64,000 nucleotides of DNA from Arthrobacter rhizophilus. GTDB taxonomy: Bacteria > Actinomycetota > Actinomycetes > Actinomycetales > Micrococcaceae. The DNA lies in assembly GCF_026241105.1 (NCBI RefSeq), contig NZ_JAPFFT010000019.1, positions 30,991-94,990 on the forward strand. Reading direction: 5' to 3'. The translations under genes were made by a program, and so were the position numbers. A model generated the notes under the pieces. It was not told the origin of the DNA and made no database searches. It worked only from the letters and a program-made list of their open reading frames with translations. Positions 63,282 through 64,000 of this stretch are shown here, piece after piece; positions within the stretch are counted from its first letter, which is position 1; each line of letters begins with the position of its first letter.

Positions 63282-63356
63282 TGGTGGGCGATACTGGGTT
63301 CGAACCAGTGACCTCTTCGGTGTGAACGAAGCGCGCTACCACTGCGCCAATCGCCC
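63282..63356 (-). tRNA. tRNA-Val(CAC)
   Basis: Minus-strand cloverleaf: acceptor GGGCGAT/ATCGCCC, D-arm GCGCAGTGGTAGCGC, anticodon stem CTTCG/CGAAG with loop TTCACAC (anticodon CAC), T-arm CTGGTTCGAACCCAG, and an encoded CCA. It differs at only a few positions, mainly in the anticodon arm, from tRNA-Val(GAC) 570 bases away on the other strand. Confidence 0.93.
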
Positions 63357-63683
63357 GTGCACAAGAAGACTAACCGACCCCGGCCGGAATTCAAAAATCG
63401 GGAAAACGGCAGGAAAAGCCACTAGGAAACTCGCGGGTCTCCATGACGCATCGGAGGAGGCAAGCCGGCTTCTCCACCACTTAACCAGCCACTCGACGGG
63501 CCCGAAACTGCCGATGAATCACAGCGGTGTAACTCGAATAATCCGCGCCAATTCAGGGAACTTGGGTCCATTGCTTACGATTCGGACCAAACGATTTGGA
63601 GTTTCCCGGAACCTCCTATAGAGTTTTTACTCGTCGGAAAGCGACGGAATGCCCCCTGCGGGCAGCCCGCCGAATAAGACTAT
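63357..63683. other. Intergenic region between divergent tRNA genes
   Basis: About 330 bases with no gene that I can support. It must contain the promoters of the divergent tRNA-Val and tRNA-Gly genes, but no clear -35/-10 pair was found. CCCCCTGCGGGCAGCCCGCC near 63651-63671 can form a small hairpin. Confidence 0.5.
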
Positions 63684-63756
<73 letters not shown>

Positions 63757-63811
63757 CGCAGGACACTGTCACGGCATTGACTTCTTGGAACCCCAGGAAT
63801 CGTGCTTACAC

Positions 63812-63882
63812 GGTGGGTTGGCCGAGAGGCGAGGCAGCGGCCTGCAAAGCCGTATACACGGGTTCGAATCCCGTACCCACCT
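63812..63882 (+). tRNA. tRNA-Cys(GCA)
   Basis: Acceptor GGTGGGT/ACCCACC, D-arm GCCGAGAGGCGAGGC, anticodon stem CGGC/GCCG with loop CTGCAAA (anticodon GCA), T-arm CGGGTTCGAATCCCG. Short variable loop; no CCA encoded. Confidence 0.92.
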
Positions 63883-63923
63883 CGGTGAAAACCTTGGTTT
63901 CCGGTCCAGGCCGGATTGCATTT

Positions 63924-63998
63924 GGGCGATTGGCGCAGCGGTAGCGCGCTTCCCTGACACGGAAGAGGTCACTGGTTCGATCCCAGTATCGCCCACCA
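63924..63998 (+). tRNA. tRNA-Val(GAC)
   Basis: Acceptor GGGCGAT/ATCGCCC, D-arm GCGCAGCGGTAGCGC, anticodon stem CTTCC/GGAAG with loop CTGACAC (anticodon GAC), T-arm CTGGTTCGATCCCAG, with encoded CCA. The last gene in the window. Confidence 0.93.
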
Positions 63999-64000
63999 AG

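Overview
The window is high-GC DNA from an actinobacterium of the Micrococcales, most like Arthrobacter, Paenarthrobacter or Pseudarthrobacter. The core half points this way: trpE, a Trp-associated membrane protein, an HGxxPAAW protein and trpC-B-A-lgt lie in one run; an ANTAR response regulator sits beside pyk; and an FMN riboswitch precedes a PnuC/RibM-type transporter and ribD-E-B-A-H. Genus is inferred from gene content, not from a search.

Left half (1-31.8 kb) is accessory and catabolic, with much gene decay. 0-5.1 kb: end of an alpha/beta hydrolase, an EthD-like protein, a TetR regulator, an SDR with a truncated aldehyde dehydrogenase behind it, a divergent TetR, then fragments of a ferredoxin and a DUF4192-like protein. 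5.3-17 kb: a sugar or polyol locus with an MFS permease, two FGGY kinases, a histidine-type phosphatase and a D-2-hydroxyacid dehydrogenase, followed by a broken transketolase-transaldolase remnant, a DeoR repressor and a XylFGH-like ABC importer. A GTGA-N6-TCA(C) motif at both promoters suggests that DeoR controls both arms. 17-19.3 kb: frameshifted metallo-beta-lactamase-fold and purU pseudogenes. 19.3-30.9 kb: a degradation cluster around a LysR gene. Leftward it has a flavoprotein monooxygenase, an esterase and an amidohydrolase. Rightward it has an MFS permease, a fumarylacetoacetate hydrolase-family protein, a DUF3500 protein, a class III CoA-transferase and a crotonase-fold protein lacking both usual catalytic glutamates. 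The two arms share a 39-bp promoter element. This cluster is the best candidate for an undescribed pathway.

The change to core genome falls at tRNA-Leu(CAA), whose 3' end faces the accessory side, as expected if islands had entered there; no integrase is visible.

Right half (31.8-64 kb) is compact housekeeping DNA, mostly on the minus strand: pyk, gltBD, lgt, trp genes, hisI/F/G/E, the riboflavin operon under its riboswitch, rpe, rsmB-fmt-def, a PD-(D/E)XK nuclease, a GGDEF protein on the plus strand, a Pro/Ala-rich lipoprotein, a small membrane protein, and four tRNA genes (Val-CAC, Gly-GCC, Cys-GCA, Val-GAC) at the right end.
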